52,766 nt of DNA from Bacteroidota bacterium. GTDB taxonomy: Bacteria > Bacteroidota > Ignavibacteria > Ignavibacteriales > Ignavibacteriaceae. Positions 1-8,687 of the stretch are shown here, in pieces (positions within the stretch are counted from its first letter, which is position 1; each line of letters begins with the position of its first letter). The stretch is taken from contig JAKAJV010000140.1 in NCBI GenBank assembly GCA_021813585.1, positions 1-52,766 of the forward strand, written 5' to 3'. The position numbers and the translations under genes are program-made. Under the pieces are notes generated by a model, which did no database searches, had not been told where the DNA came from, and was given only the letters and a program-made list of their open reading frames with translations.

Positions 1-260
1 AGAAGTTTTTCATTCTTCTTATACAATTCTTCTTTTGTAGTCAAATCATAAACATCAATACCCATTAAAGTCGATTCGAAAAATTTGTCCGTAAAAACCG
101 AATCTATTTTTTCTTTCAACTGAATGGGACTCTGTTGAGGGAATGCAGCGGCGGAACAAAGAACTATGAACATGATTAATTTCAGAAAGTAATTTTTCAG
201 CTTTCCATAAGCAGGGATGGAAAAGTTTGAAAGCATATGATTAGAAAACATTAATTCCAT
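1..260 (-). CDS. D-alanyl-D-alanine carboxypeptidase, PBP4-like (partial, C-terminus outside window)
   Basis: Reading the minus strand from position 260 gives a partial protein that runs off the left edge. It has a hydrophobic signal segment (LKLIMFIVLCSAAAFPQ), then a stretch ending ESTLMGIDVYDLTTKEELYKKNEKL. The latter matches the start of the PBP4/DacB (peptidase S13) fold, where a 'G..v.dl.tge.ly..n..' strand precedes the catalytic SxxK, which would lie just outside the window. The family trims and cleaves peptidoglycan cross-links in the periplasm. In-frame ATGs at 260, 251 and 236 are possible starts; 260 is only the most upstream, with no strong ribosome site before it. The assignment rests on about 60 residues, so it is tentative. 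Confidence 0.55.
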   Translation of the reverse strand, partial: MELMFSNHMLSNFSIPAYGKLKNYFLKLIMFIVLCSAAAFPQQSPIQLKEKIDSVFTDKFFESTLMGIDVYDLTTKEELYKKNEKL

Positions 261-348
261 TTTAGATTTTTTCTTAAAAGTTCAAAATAAAATTATCGTC
301 AGTTAGGAATTTCAAATTATAATTACTACGGATGAAAAAAATACCCGG

Positions 349-1710
349 CTAGAAATACTGACGCACTCTAAATTCGACACCTATTTTTTCTTCAACAACT
401 TTCCTGGCTTTTTCTATATCTACTTCATTCATCGCAATAACAGTCATTACCACCTTGCCCGTATATTTTTTGGTATTCTTAGCAAACGTAACCATCTCGT
501 TAAAATATCTCGTCTCCAGTCCCACCAGTTCCGAATACTGACGCGGATCGGCGGAATTAAAACTAATCGATACCGAATCGATCAGCCCGAGCAGCTCCGG
601 GGTAATATCTCTTTTATTTATTACACTGCCGTGACCGTTGGTTATTAACCTGGTAGTGCCGTTGTTGTCTTTAACGTACCTGGCAATTTTTTTCACGGTC
701 TCCCACCTTACAGTCGGCTCGCCGTATCCGCAAAAGACAATTTCTTTATATTGCGCGGCGTCGCCTATTTCATTTATATATACTTCCGAGTCCGGCTCTT
801 CCGATTTATTCATTTTAAGATTGTAGCCGCTAATAACCGCTTCCCCGTCTCTATCGCAAAAAGTACAATTGGCGTCGCATCTGTTGGTAACATTTATGTA
901 TAACGAACTGCCGATTTTATACGTATACGCAGTGCCCGGCTTTGAGCCTATGCCGAACATCCTGAAAACATTATAGGAAGTAACCCTGGCAACATCCTCA
1001 GCCGTAAGATGATGAACTTCCGCCAGCTTCTCGGCTATGATTTTAACATTGGCAGGCTCGTTTCTTTTTCCGCGGAACGGTTCGGGCGTCATAAACGGAG
1101 AATCGGTCTCCAGCATAATACTTTCAAGGCTCAGGTTCTCAATAATGTTTCTAAGGCTGTCCATCTTCTTAAAAGTAATATTCCCGGTAAAGGAGATGAA
1201 ATGATTAAGCTTTACCAGCTCTTTAGCATTTTCAAGGCTGCTGCCGTAACAATGGAATTGCGCCTTCAAACCGCTTTCGGAATAAGATCTGATTATATTC
1301 ATCATGTCTTCATCCGATTCGCGGTTGTGCACAATAACCGGCTTGTTCAGCTTCAACGCCAGTTCAATCTGAGATTTGAATGCTTCAATCTGTTTTTCTT
1401 TCGGAGAAAAATCGTAGAAATAATCCAATCCTATCTCGCCGATGGCAACTATTTTTTTATGTCCGGCCAGTTCTTCAATCTTTTCCAGGTACGAGTCGTT
1501 CCAGTCTTTAGTATCGTGCGGATGAACTCCGACAGCGCCGTAAACAAAATCGTATTTTTCTACAAGCTCCAATACCTGCTTCGAGTTTTCCAAATCGGTA
1601 GCCGGAACAATTATATAATCCACTCCCGAGTCTCTAGCTCTTAGAATTACTTCGTCTGTATCATTCTCAAAATTCGGATAAAATAAATGAGCGTGCGTAT
1701 CTATAAACAT
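349..1710 (-). CDS. TatD-family metal-dependent hydrolase fused to radical SAM domain
   Basis: This is a 453-residue fusion. Residues 1-255 are a TatD-type metal-dependent hydrolase: THAH at 5-8, GEIGLD with Glu92, VIVH at 125-128, QFHC with His153 and ETDSP with Asp203, the usual metal ligands. Residues 265-453 form a short radical SAM domain with a CxxxCxxC cluster motif (Cys278, Cys282, Cys285) and a GYGEPT segment. TatD proteins are 3'-5' exonucleases or quality-control hydrolases. A TatD-associated radical SAM family is known, usually as a neighbouring or fused partner, but its reaction is unknown. The start follows AAGAAGG. The next gene upstream on this strand is the TonB receptor, 74 bases away. 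All catalytic ligands appear intact in both halves. Confidence 0.9.
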   Translation of the reverse strand: MFIDTHAHLFYPNFENDTDEVILRARDSGVDYIIVPATDLENSKQVLELVEKYDFVYGAVGVHPHDTKDWNDSYLEKIEELAGHKKIVAIGEIGLDYFYDFSPKEKQIEAFKSQIELALKLNKPVIVHNRESDEDMMNIIRSYSESGLKAQFHCYGSSLENAKELVKLNHFISFTGNITFKKMDSLRNIIENLSLESIMLETDSPFMTPEPFRGKRNEPANVKIIAEKLAEVHHLTAEDVARVTSYNVFRMFGIGSKPGTAYTYKIGSSLYINVTNRCDANCTFCDRDGEAVISGYNLKMNKSEEPDSEVYINEIGDAAQYKEIVFCGYGEPTVRWETVKKIARYVKDNNGTTRLITNGHGSVINKRDITPELLGLIDSVSISFNSADPRQYSELVGLETRYFNEMVTFAKNTKKYTGKVVMTVIAMNEVDIEKARKVVEEKIGVEFRVRQYF

Positions 1711-1784
1711 GTTAACCTTCTTTTGCCCCTATGTGGAAATAGGATTTATTCTCTTTACGAGTGGCAAAATTAATATTTGACGAC

Positions 1785-3953
1785 TTAAAATAAAAATTCC
1801 AGGCTTAAAGAATAATTCCTTATCGGCGCCAGGTTCCCAATCAACTCTACATAATTATAATTAAGTGCATTGTAAACGTTAAAGAGAATCCTTGCAGGCA
1901 GATCGAGAATATTTAACTTATAACCGGCTCTTAAGTCCAACACTTTAATTTCTACTCTTTTCCTCCCGTCTTTCACAAGCCCGAGTGAAACCAGTTCAAA
2001 GTCCATTTCTTCAACTTTGCTTGAGTACCTATAGTCGGCGCCGAGGTTGAAATTAGAGAAAGAATAATCTACGCTTGCATAAGCCATATTGCGCGGCCTA
2101 TATTTTAGCGGGGTATTCTGCTGCAGGTCCCTCGCCCACAGGTAAGTGTAACTGAGCGACAGCCTGAGCTTATTGTTCAAAAAAGAATAATTAGAGTTCA
2201 GTTCGAATCCCTGGATTCTGGCGCGAGTGACGTTATCAAAGTATACCAACCCGTCTTTCGGATCGACCCCGGGTTCAATAAAATCATAATATTCATTCTG
2301 AAAAACCGCAGCATCAAGATCGATATTGTTATTCACCTGATAGTTGGCTCCTGCTTCAACAGTCCAGTTAGTCTCCGGCTTAAGATTAGGATTGGGCTTA
2401 ATTGTAATGCCGCTTGCACTGGTGGAAGTATAAGCTTCGGATAAAGTCGGCGCCCTAAAGCCGGTTCCGAATGAAGACCTTAAAACCAGCTTGCCGGACA
2501 GCCTGTAATTTAATCCGGCCTTAGGAGACAATGCACTCACGCCAATCTGGTTGCTTAGCTTGCTGTAATCGTATCTTACCCCTGTTGAGACTGAAAGCGG
2601 GAAATTGAACTTATAATCCAGCTGCGAATAAATTCCGTATCCGAACGAAGTTTTAATTCCGAAAATATTAGAATTAACTTTATCGGTAGTTGCTTCAATT
2701 CCGGAGACGAGTACCGAACGATCGCTTAGATTGGCATTGGCCTGAACTTCAAGTCTGAACAAGTTTGAAATTGAGGTATCGAAAGATGCCGTCTGGTCCC
2801 ACCAATCGGAGCGGTAATAGCTGGCTCTTACATTTATAAAGAGTTTATCGCTTAAAACATCCTTGTAAATAGAACCGAGCATATATCTGTTTGAATTCAC
2901 TCTTTGGCCTTGGTCGGCATCCGGCGGCACCAGGGCATTTCTCGAATCCTTCCAGTATAAAAAATTTCCATGTACCTGGTTTAACCCGTTAGCAAAAAAA
3001 GTAAGCGAGTTGGAAGAGGAGAAATTATAGATTCCTTTAACGTAGCCGATATATCTTGTATAGAATCCGCTTTGCCTGTAGCCCATATCCGAAAGGCGCG
3101 TTAAGGAAACAGCATAGCCGAAACTGCCTATCCTATCCGAATGGGCTGCAGTAATTCCGCTGAATGTTCTAAGCTCATTCGACCAATTCCAGATTGAGTA
3201 TGCAGGCTTATCATAAGCCCCGATGTCGGCTTTAACGTAGGTACTTGGTTTTTTGCTTATTCCCTTTGTAATAACATTAACAACTCCTCCAATAGCAGAT
3301 GAGCCGTAAAGAGAGCTGGCAGCGCCTTTAATAACTTCAACTCTTTCAATCTCCGGAACAGGTATTATCTCCCAAATAATTTCTCCGGTATCTCCGGTAT
3401 AGTAAGGTATACCGTCAATTTCCAGAAGAACCCGCGTACCGGCTCCGCGGCTGTATCCGCTTGAGCCCCGGATGCTTATCTGGTCGTCTATCATATTTAC
3501 TCCGGGAACATACCTCATTGCGTCTTCAAGATCGGTAATATTCCTTCTCTCTAGCTGGCCGGATTTTATAATCTCTGCACTTACGGGAAGATCCGAAATT
3601 CTTTGCGCATATTTACTGGCGGTAATTACCACCTGCTGGGATTCGATTGCAATTTGTTTCAGTTCAATATTTAGAGTTAACGACCTTCCGGATATTATCT
3701 GATTATAAAGCGTCTTACTTTCATATCCTATGCTTGAGACATCAATTGTGAAACTCCCCGGTCTTAAATTTCTTATAACAAATTTGCCATTGGAATTTGT
3801 TGCCACACCGTAGGCCGTTCCTTTAATAAGTACATTTACGCCGGGCAAAGGATTGCCAGAGGTATCAGTAACCATCCCGCCGATACTATACGTTTGACCG
3901 AATGCGGGCAAAGTAAGGATAACGAAAAATACTGTTATAAAAAATTTCTTCAT
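1785..3953 (-). CDS. TonB-dependent outer-membrane receptor with N-terminal CarboxypepD_reg domain
   Basis: A 722-residue outer-membrane transporter. Residues 1-20 are a signal peptide ending AFGQ. Residues 22-105 are a carboxypeptidase-regulatory-like beta sandwich (GxVTDTSGNPLPGVNVLIKG). Residues about 115-230 are the plug, with SIRGSSGYSRGAG and ASSLYGSSAIGGVVNVITK. The rest is a 22-strand barrel ending in Phe (SLEFLF), the usual signal for Bam insertion. The family imports large scarce substrates with energy from TonB. Plug and barrel style resemble BtuB/siderophore receptors more than SusC, and no SusD neighbour is present, so the substrate is unknown. A lipoprotein gene lies 48 bases upstream on the same strand and probably forms an operon with it. 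Confidence 0.92.
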   Translation of the reverse strand: MKKFFITVFFVILTLPAFGQTYSIGGMVTDTSGNPLPGVNVLIKGTAYGVATNSNGKFVIRNLRPGSFTIDVSSIGYESKTLYNQIISGRSLTLNIELKQIAIESQQVVITASKYAQRISDLPVSAEIIKSGQLERRNITDLEDAMRYVPGVNMIDDQISIRGSSGYSRGAGTRVLLEIDGIPYYTGDTGEIIWEIIPVPEIERVEVIKGAASSLYGSSAIGGVVNVITKGISKKPSTYVKADIGAYDKPAYSIWNWSNELRTFSGITAAHSDRIGSFGYAVSLTRLSDMGYRQSGFYTRYIGYVKGIYNFSSSNSLTFFANGLNQVHGNFLYWKDSRNALVPPDADQGQRVNSNRYMLGSIYKDVLSDKLFINVRASYYRSDWWDQTASFDTSISNLFRLEVQANANLSDRSVLVSGIEATTDKVNSNIFGIKTSFGYGIYSQLDYKFNFPLSVSTGVRYDYSKLSNQIGVSALSPKAGLNYRLSGKLVLRSSFGTGFRAPTLSEAYTSTSASGITIKPNPNLKPETNWTVEAGANYQVNNNIDLDAAVFQNEYYDFIEPGVDPKDGLVYFDNVTRARIQGFELNSNYSFLNNKLRLSLSYTYLWARDLQQNTPLKYRPRNMAYASVDYSFSNFNLGADYRYSSKVEEMDFELVSLGLVKDGRKRVEIKVLDLRAGYKLNILDLPARILFNVYNALNYNYVELIGNLAPIRNYSLSLEFLF

Positions 3954-4001
3954 TGAATTATAAAATTCCGGCTTCCGTGTAAATACTTTAAATTTTACCG
4001 C

Positions 4002-4523
4002 CTACTGGCCGCCGGGCGGCTGGGGCGGAGGATTATTAAAATTACATTTAATATTAATATTTCTAACAAGGGTATTCTCGGGAATAACTAATTTACCCGG
4101 CTGTGTGGTATCGTTATTTGCATAATAAACTCCTATTACATTCCAATCTGCTCTGTTTACAGATAAAACCGGATTTTTAGACTGAGCAATCGCAACATAA
4201 GAATAAGTTCCTGCGGAGATCGGAACATATCCGGTGTCTACTGCTGTAGAAAAATTTAGGCTGGTAATTCCGTAGGAGATAGGATGGCTGATGTATCCTA
4301 CGTTAAAAACGTTGAAAGACCCTGCGGAAGTTAAAGGATCCTTAAAGACAACAAGTAGCGTCCATTTAACACTGTCGGGCCACTGTCCCTCAAACGATAT
4401 ATTCCCGCTGAATCCGGCTTTCTGCTGTTCCTCTTCGATTGATGCAGGTGTAAGTCCCTTATTGCATCCGTATACAACAATTAAAAAAATAAAAATAGCT
4501 AAGTATTTAACAAATCTCTTCAC
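4002..4523 (-). CDS. putative lipoprotein upstream of TonB receptor
   Basis: A 173-residue protein with a lipoprotein signal (hydrophobic LAIFIFLIVVYGC, lipobox Cys20). The mature part is beta-rich and ends in a Pro/Gly/Gln tail (NNPPPQPPGGQ). I do not recognise a named domain; the fold may be a small beta sandwich (GNISFEGQWP, SAGTYSYVAIAQS). It precedes the TonB receptor by 48 bases on the same strand, so a surface or periplasmic lipoprotein accessory to that receptor is a reasonable guess. This is inference from position only. No RNA-binding or catalytic motif is visible. Confidence 0.75.
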   Translation of the reverse strand: MKRFVKYLAIFIFLIVVYGCNKGLTPASIEEEQQKAGFSGNISFEGQWPDSVKWTLLVVFKDPLTSAGSFNVFNVGYISHPISYGITSLNFSTAVDTGYVPISAGTYSYVAIAQSKNPVLSVNRADWNVIGVYYANNDTTQPGKLVIPENTLVRNINIKCNFNNPPPQPPGGQ

Positions 4524-4616
4524 GTAAAAAATGATTAGATAAAATTTAAAAGAATATTCAAACCTTTTCGAAATTTAATTGTCTAAATAATTAGAAATTA
4601 AAACCTCTCTCTCCTA

Positions 4617-4650
4617 AAATGGGGGCAGTGAATTTATGCTGCCTCCATTT
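4617..4650 (-). terminator. rho-independent-type terminator after purM
   Basis: On the minus strand, just after the purM stop, the arms AAATGGAGGCAG and CTGCCCCCATTT pair around an 8-10 base AT loop with one mismatch. The second arm ends in a short T run. The position directly downstream of purM supports a terminator. Confidence 0.65.
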
Positions 4651-4664
4651 ATTGTATAGCCCGG

Positions 4665-5660
4665 TTAAACTACTTCCCCAATTATATAAGCCTCTTCATT
4701 TACATTTTTTGCAATCTCTAAAACCTTTTCCGTTTCTTGCTTATTCACTACAGCAATAAGCCCGATACCTAGATTAAACACCTTTCTCATTTCTTCCATG
4801 CTTATATTGCCTGCGTCTTTAATCAGCCGGAAAATTGCAGGGATTTCCCAAGCATCCCAATTAATTTTTAATGATAATCCCTTAGGCAGAATTCTGTTTG
4901 TATTTCCGATTATTCCGCCGCCTGTGATATGAGAAAATCCTTTTATGCTGGTATCGGCCTTCAATCTGCTTATTAATTTCAAATAAGATTTATGAATCTT
5001 AAGAAGTTCCTCACCCAATGTTCCGGCTAATGTATTTAAAGCTTCGTCCAAATTATATTTTCCCAGAAGTACTTTTCTTGCTAATGAATACCCGTTTGTA
5101 TGAAGTCCGTTCGAATTAAACCCGATAAGTGTGTCTCCTTTATTAATTCCGATGCCGTTAATAATTCCGGATTTATCAACAATACCTACAATAGTACCGG
5201 ACATATCATATTCATTTATTTCGTATATGCCGGGCATTTCCGCGGTTTCTCCTCCTATTAGAGCGCAATTGTTTTCCTTACACGCGATTGAAAATCCCTC
5301 AATAATTTTTGCTGCCTTATCGGCATCCAGCTTACCGAATGCAAGATAATCAAGAAAATAAAGAGGCTCCGCGCCGCAGACAGCTATGTCGTTCACACAA
5401 TGGTTTACAAGGTCCTGTCCTACGGTATTATGCTTATCCATCGCAAACGCTATTTTCAATTTAGTTCCAACCCCGTCTACACTGGAGACCAGAACGGGAT
5501 TCATATATTTTTTTAAATCCAGCTCAAAAAAACCGCCGAACAAACCAATATCAGAAAGGACATTTTTATTAAATGTAGACTTCGCCAATTCCTTTATCTT
5601 TTTAACGGTCAAATCGCCTGCCTCAATATCAACTCCCGCGGCTTTATAAGTATTTTCCAA
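4665..5660 (-). CDS. purM: phosphoribosylformylglycinamidine cyclo-ligase
   Basis: A 331-residue AIR synthase, usual length about 340. It closes the imidazole ring of FGAM to give AIR in de novo purine synthesis, using ATP, in the cytoplasm. Diagnostic segments are YKAAGVDIEAG at the N-terminus, SSVDGVGTKLKIA, NDIAVCGAEPLYFLDY, LIGGETAEMPG, GFNSNGLHTNGYSLAR and ITGGGIIGN. The start is TTG at 5660, 8 bases after a strong AGGAG; no ATG lies nearby. It stands alone here, followed by a hairpin terminator. The ThiL-like protein at 33350 belongs to the same superfamily but is clearly a different subfamily. Confidence 0.97.
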   Translation of the reverse strand: MENTYKAAGVDIEAGDLTVKKIKELAKSTFNKNVLSDIGLFGGFFELDLKKYMNPVLVSSVDGVGTKLKIAFAMDKHNTVGQDLVNHCVNDIAVCGAEPLYFLDYLAFGKLDADKAAKIIEGFSIACKENNCALIGGETAEMPGIYEINEYDMSGTIVGIVDKSGIINGIGINKGDTLIGFNSNGLHTNGYSLARKVLLGKYNLDEALNTLAGTLGEELLKIHKSYLKLISRLKADTSIKGFSHITGGGIIGNTNRILPKGLSLKINWDAWEIPAIFRLIKDAGNISMEEMRKVFNLGIGLIAVVNKQETEKVLEIAKNVNEEAYIIGEVV

Positions 5661-6060
5661 AATCCACTCCTTTAATAGTTCTTAACCAAAATGAAATGTG
5701 AATAAATTCGATTTAAAATTTACCACAAAATGCAATATATAACAAAAACATCAATCCCAAGAGATGAACACTGTTGAATAAAGTTTTACCATTTATTTTT
5801 AAGTATTTACTTTGCCAATATACCCGTGAATTTTATAACAACTAAGAATTACATAAAAAACATTTTGTTGAAATCTTTCATAGAATTTATCACAAATCTC
5901 ATGTATGATAAAATTGAATACAACATTCTTATTATCTGGAAACTATAATTATAATTACCAATAATTTTATAAAAAATTTAACAGGCTAATTAGTAAAGTT
6001 AACGGTACATTATTTGATAAATAGCACCCGTATTAACAAATTAATTTTCGGGGATCACCT
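5661..6060. other. AT-rich intergenic region between divergent purM and cytochrome gene
   Basis: These 400 bases hold the divergent promoters of purM (minus) and the multiheme cytochrome (plus). I see no ORF, RNA gene or strong repeat. It is strongly AT-rich. The cytochrome ribosome site (CGGGGATCACCT) ends directly before the ATG at 6061, which is closer than usual. Confidence 0.5.
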
Positions 6061-8454
6061 ATGTATAAATTAAAATTACTTATTTCTTGCCTAGTAATAG
6101 GATTGTTTGCATTGGCATATACTGCAAATGCACAGGTTGCCAAAATAAAGACAAGACCTATTAGCCCTAGGCTTTTACCAACATTGGGTACACTTCCCGC
6201 CGGTTCAAACCCGGTATACAGCGGCAATCATACTGTTGCTAAGGGAATGCCCGTTTATTTAACCGGTGACACTACCGGAGGAGTTACAACTTATAGTTGG
6301 ACGTTGACCGGCCCTAGCGGTACAAAGACAACTTTAAGCAGTACCAATTCCCAAAACGTCACCTTCGTCCCGGATACTACCGGCTTTTACTACGTTGGCT
6401 TAACAGTAAACGGCGGCAGTTCAGACGTAGATACTTTTTACGTTAGCACTTATGTAGGAACAAGCAAAACAACAGACTGTGCCCCATGCCATCAGGGAAC
6501 AATGAAAAAGTGGGATACATGGAAGCTAACTCCTCATGCTAACATTTTTCAAGAAGGCGTTACCGGGCAATTAGAGGTTGCACCGGTAAACGGAAAGATG
6601 GAGGGTGTTTATTCTATTGCACGTTGCGCAAAGTGTCATACTACAGGATGGGATCAAAATGCCAATAATGGAAACTTTGGCTATTTATCCCATCAAAGCG
6701 GATATGACACTGCCTGGGCTTCTACATATACCCTTGATAACGGCGAATATTTAATCCCTCAAGGAGATATGACCGCATGGAACCTTTTAAGCAGCGCAAA
6801 GTATAATAATGCGTTAACAACGGCTACTATTGGCTGCGAAACTTGTCATGGGCCTGCTACAAAACATATCAGCGGTTATGATGCAACCGGTCAATATATC
6901 TCAGCAAGTTTGGATGCTGGTGTATGTTTACAATGCCATGATGCGCCAACACATCATACAATTGGAACATATTATGAAGTTTCGAATCATGCAACTATGC
7001 CGCTTGCAGGTACACATGCAACTTCAACTTCATGCTTCCCTTGCCATAGCGGTACGGCATATTTTAAATACACACAGAACCAGACCACACCGGGTTATTC
7101 CTCAGCTGACGCTTCTCAACCAATTTCATGCGCAGCCTGCCACGACCCGCATGTTGCAGATAATTTCGGTCTCCGTTTAGTTCCTATCACTCTTAAGAAC
7201 GGCTACCAGGTTCCTTCATCTATCGGTGGAAACGGTCAATTGTGTATGACTTGCCATCAGGCTAGAACAAACGGCAACACGGTTATTACTAATGTTGCAC
7301 CATATTACGGTTTCAAAGATCGTTTTGGACCTCACCATGGACCGCAGGCAGATATGTACTTAGGCCAAAACGCATATCAATATGGAAATAATTCTTTAAC
7401 CGGTTTAATGACGCACGGTTCTGTTCCCGATGCATGCGTAACATGCCATATGGCCAATATCGGCACCGGAAACAGTCCAAGCCACCAGTGGAGTATGATT
7501 GACACAACCGGCGGTACACCTCACGATCTGGTAGGCGGATGCGTTAACTGTCATGGAAACATTACTTCGTTCGACGACATTAAAGCTAGTTCCGACTGGG
7601 ACGGCAACGGCGTAGTTGAAGGCGTACAGACTGAAGTTCAAGGTATGCTAAACGAATTAGCAGCACTATTACCAAAAGATTCTACAGGCGCAGTTGTTAG
7701 TAGAACATCTGATTCACTTTTAGTTAAAGGGCAGCCTAGCATAATAAAAGGTATCTATACTTACTACTTTGTTTCCGAAGACAAGAGTATGGGTGTACAT
7801 AATGCAAAATATACGGTTGCACTTTTACAGGCGGCTTTGAAGGACTTAGGTTCCGTAGTCCCTGTTGAATTAACATCGTTTAGAGCTTCCCAAAGCAACA
7901 ACACTGTTACTCTGAACTGGGAAACCGCTACAGAAACCAATAACAGAGGTTTCGAAATTCAAAAGAAACTTGGAGACACCTGGACTGCAATAGGATTTAT
8001 AGACGGCAAAGGCACTTCAACTCAGATTTCTCAATACTCATTCAGCGATAAGTTGACTGATGCCGATAACGGAAGTATTTCCTATAGACTGAAACAGGTT
8101 GATATGAACGGTACATATCACTACTCAAAGGTAGTTGAAATAAGCATAGTATCCGGGCCTAAGGAATATACCTTATCTCAGAACTATCCTAACCCGTTCA
8201 ACCCGTCAACTACTATTCAGTATTCATTACCGTATGAAAGTAATGTTAAGATAGTTGTCTACAACATTACCGGTGCTATAGTAAAAGTTCTTGTTAACGG
8301 AGTTCAGAATTCCGGTATGCACCAGGTAGTATTAAATACTTCCTCCTCAAATATCAATATGTCCTCAGGTATTTACTTCTACCAGATTGAAGCCAATTCA
8401 CTAGACGGCTCCAAATCATTCAGAGAGACAAAGAAGATGATCTTAATGAAGTAA
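6061..8454 (+). CDS. nine-heme c-type cytochrome with T9SS C-terminal sorting domain
   Basis: A 797-residue secreted protein. Residues 1-25 are a signal peptide (ending TANAQ). About 50-130 is an Ig/PKD-like beta domain (SWTLTGPSGTKT...DTTGFYYVGLTV). Between about 140 and 500 there are nine CxxCH heme sites: CAPCH, CAKCH, CETCH, CLQCH, CFPCH, CAACH, CMTCH, CVTCH and CVNCH, with many extra His that could be distal ligands. About 610-700 is the FN3-like linker (PVELTSFRAS..NTVTLNWETATETNN) seen in other T9SS cargo here, and about 702-797 is the sorting domain (LSQNYPNPFNPST). It is likely exported by T9SS and anchored on the cell surface, so a role in extracellular electron transfer or surface redox chemistry is inferred. 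The redox partner is not visible nearby. Enzymes such as octaheme reductases also bear CxxCH arrays, so catalysis cannot be excluded. Confidence 0.93.
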   Translation: MYKLKLLISCLVIGLFALAYTANAQVAKIKTRPISPRLLPTLGTLPAGSNPVYSGNHTVAKGMPVYLTGDTTGGVTTYSWTLTGPSGTKTTLSSTNSQNVTFVPDTTGFYYVGLTVNGGSSDVDTFYVSTYVGTSKTTDCAPCHQGTMKKWDTWKLTPHANIFQEGVTGQLEVAPVNGKMEGVYSIARCAKCHTTGWDQNANNGNFGYLSHQSGYDTAWASTYTLDNGEYLIPQGDMTAWNLLSSAKYNNALTTATIGCETCHGPATKHISGYDATGQYISASLDAGVCLQCHDAPTHHTIGTYYEVSNHATMPLAGTHATSTSCFPCHSGTAYFKYTQNQTTPGYSSADASQPISCAACHDPHVADNFGLRLVPITLKNGYQVPSSIGGNGQLCMTCHQARTNGNTVITNVAPYYGFKDRFGPHHGPQADMYLGQNAYQYGNNSLTGLMTHGSVPDACVTCHMANIGTGNSPSHQWSMIDTTGGTPHDLVGGCVNCHGNITSFDDIKASSDWDGNGVVEGVQTEVQGMLNELAALLPKDSTGAVVSRTSDSLLVKGQPSIIKGIYTYYFVSEDKSMGVHNAKYTVALLQAALKDLGSVVPVELTSFRASQSNNTVTLNWETATETNNRGFEIQKKLGDTWTAIGFIDGKGTSTQISQYSFSDKLTDADNGSISYRLKQVDMNGTYHYSKVVEISIVSGPKEYTLSQNYPNPFNPSTTIQYSLPYESNVKIVVYNITGAIVKVLVNGVQNSGMHQVVLNTSSSNINMSSGIYFYQIEANSLDGSKSFRETKKMILMK

Positions 8455-8475
8455 TTCTCTGAAATTTTTGTTATT

Positions 8476-8510
8476 AACCCGTTCGTGATAATTTCATGAA
8501 CGGGTTTTTT
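8476..8510 (+). terminator. rho-independent terminator after cytochrome gene
   Basis: The arms AACCCGTTC and GAACGGGTT flank a loop of about 11 bases, and a run of six T follows. It lies 22 bases after the cytochrome stop. Confidence 0.9.
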
Positions 8511-8687
8511 ATTGTAAAAAATGTATTGGGTTTTAGAAACCATTACAGTTTTCTTTCATCCAAGGAGCTGGTAATTTTCTTTTAAATATCAGGTATACTT
8601 CTTCCGAATTGGATCACTTAAAGTTCTTTAATTTTTATTATATTTACCCGTTAAATTTTGAAAAAAATTTGTTTTTCTTGAATACGC

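Noticed and set aside
2185-2215. GTTCGAATCC, resembling a tRNA T-loop
   Set aside because: It lies inside the TonB receptor coding frame, and no acceptor stem, anticodon arm or CCA-like end surrounds it.
7313-7641. Minus-strand ORFs of 68 and 78 residues opposite the cytochrome
   Set aside because: They are antisense shadows of the heme-binding region; Cys and His content mirrors the sense codons and there is no start context.
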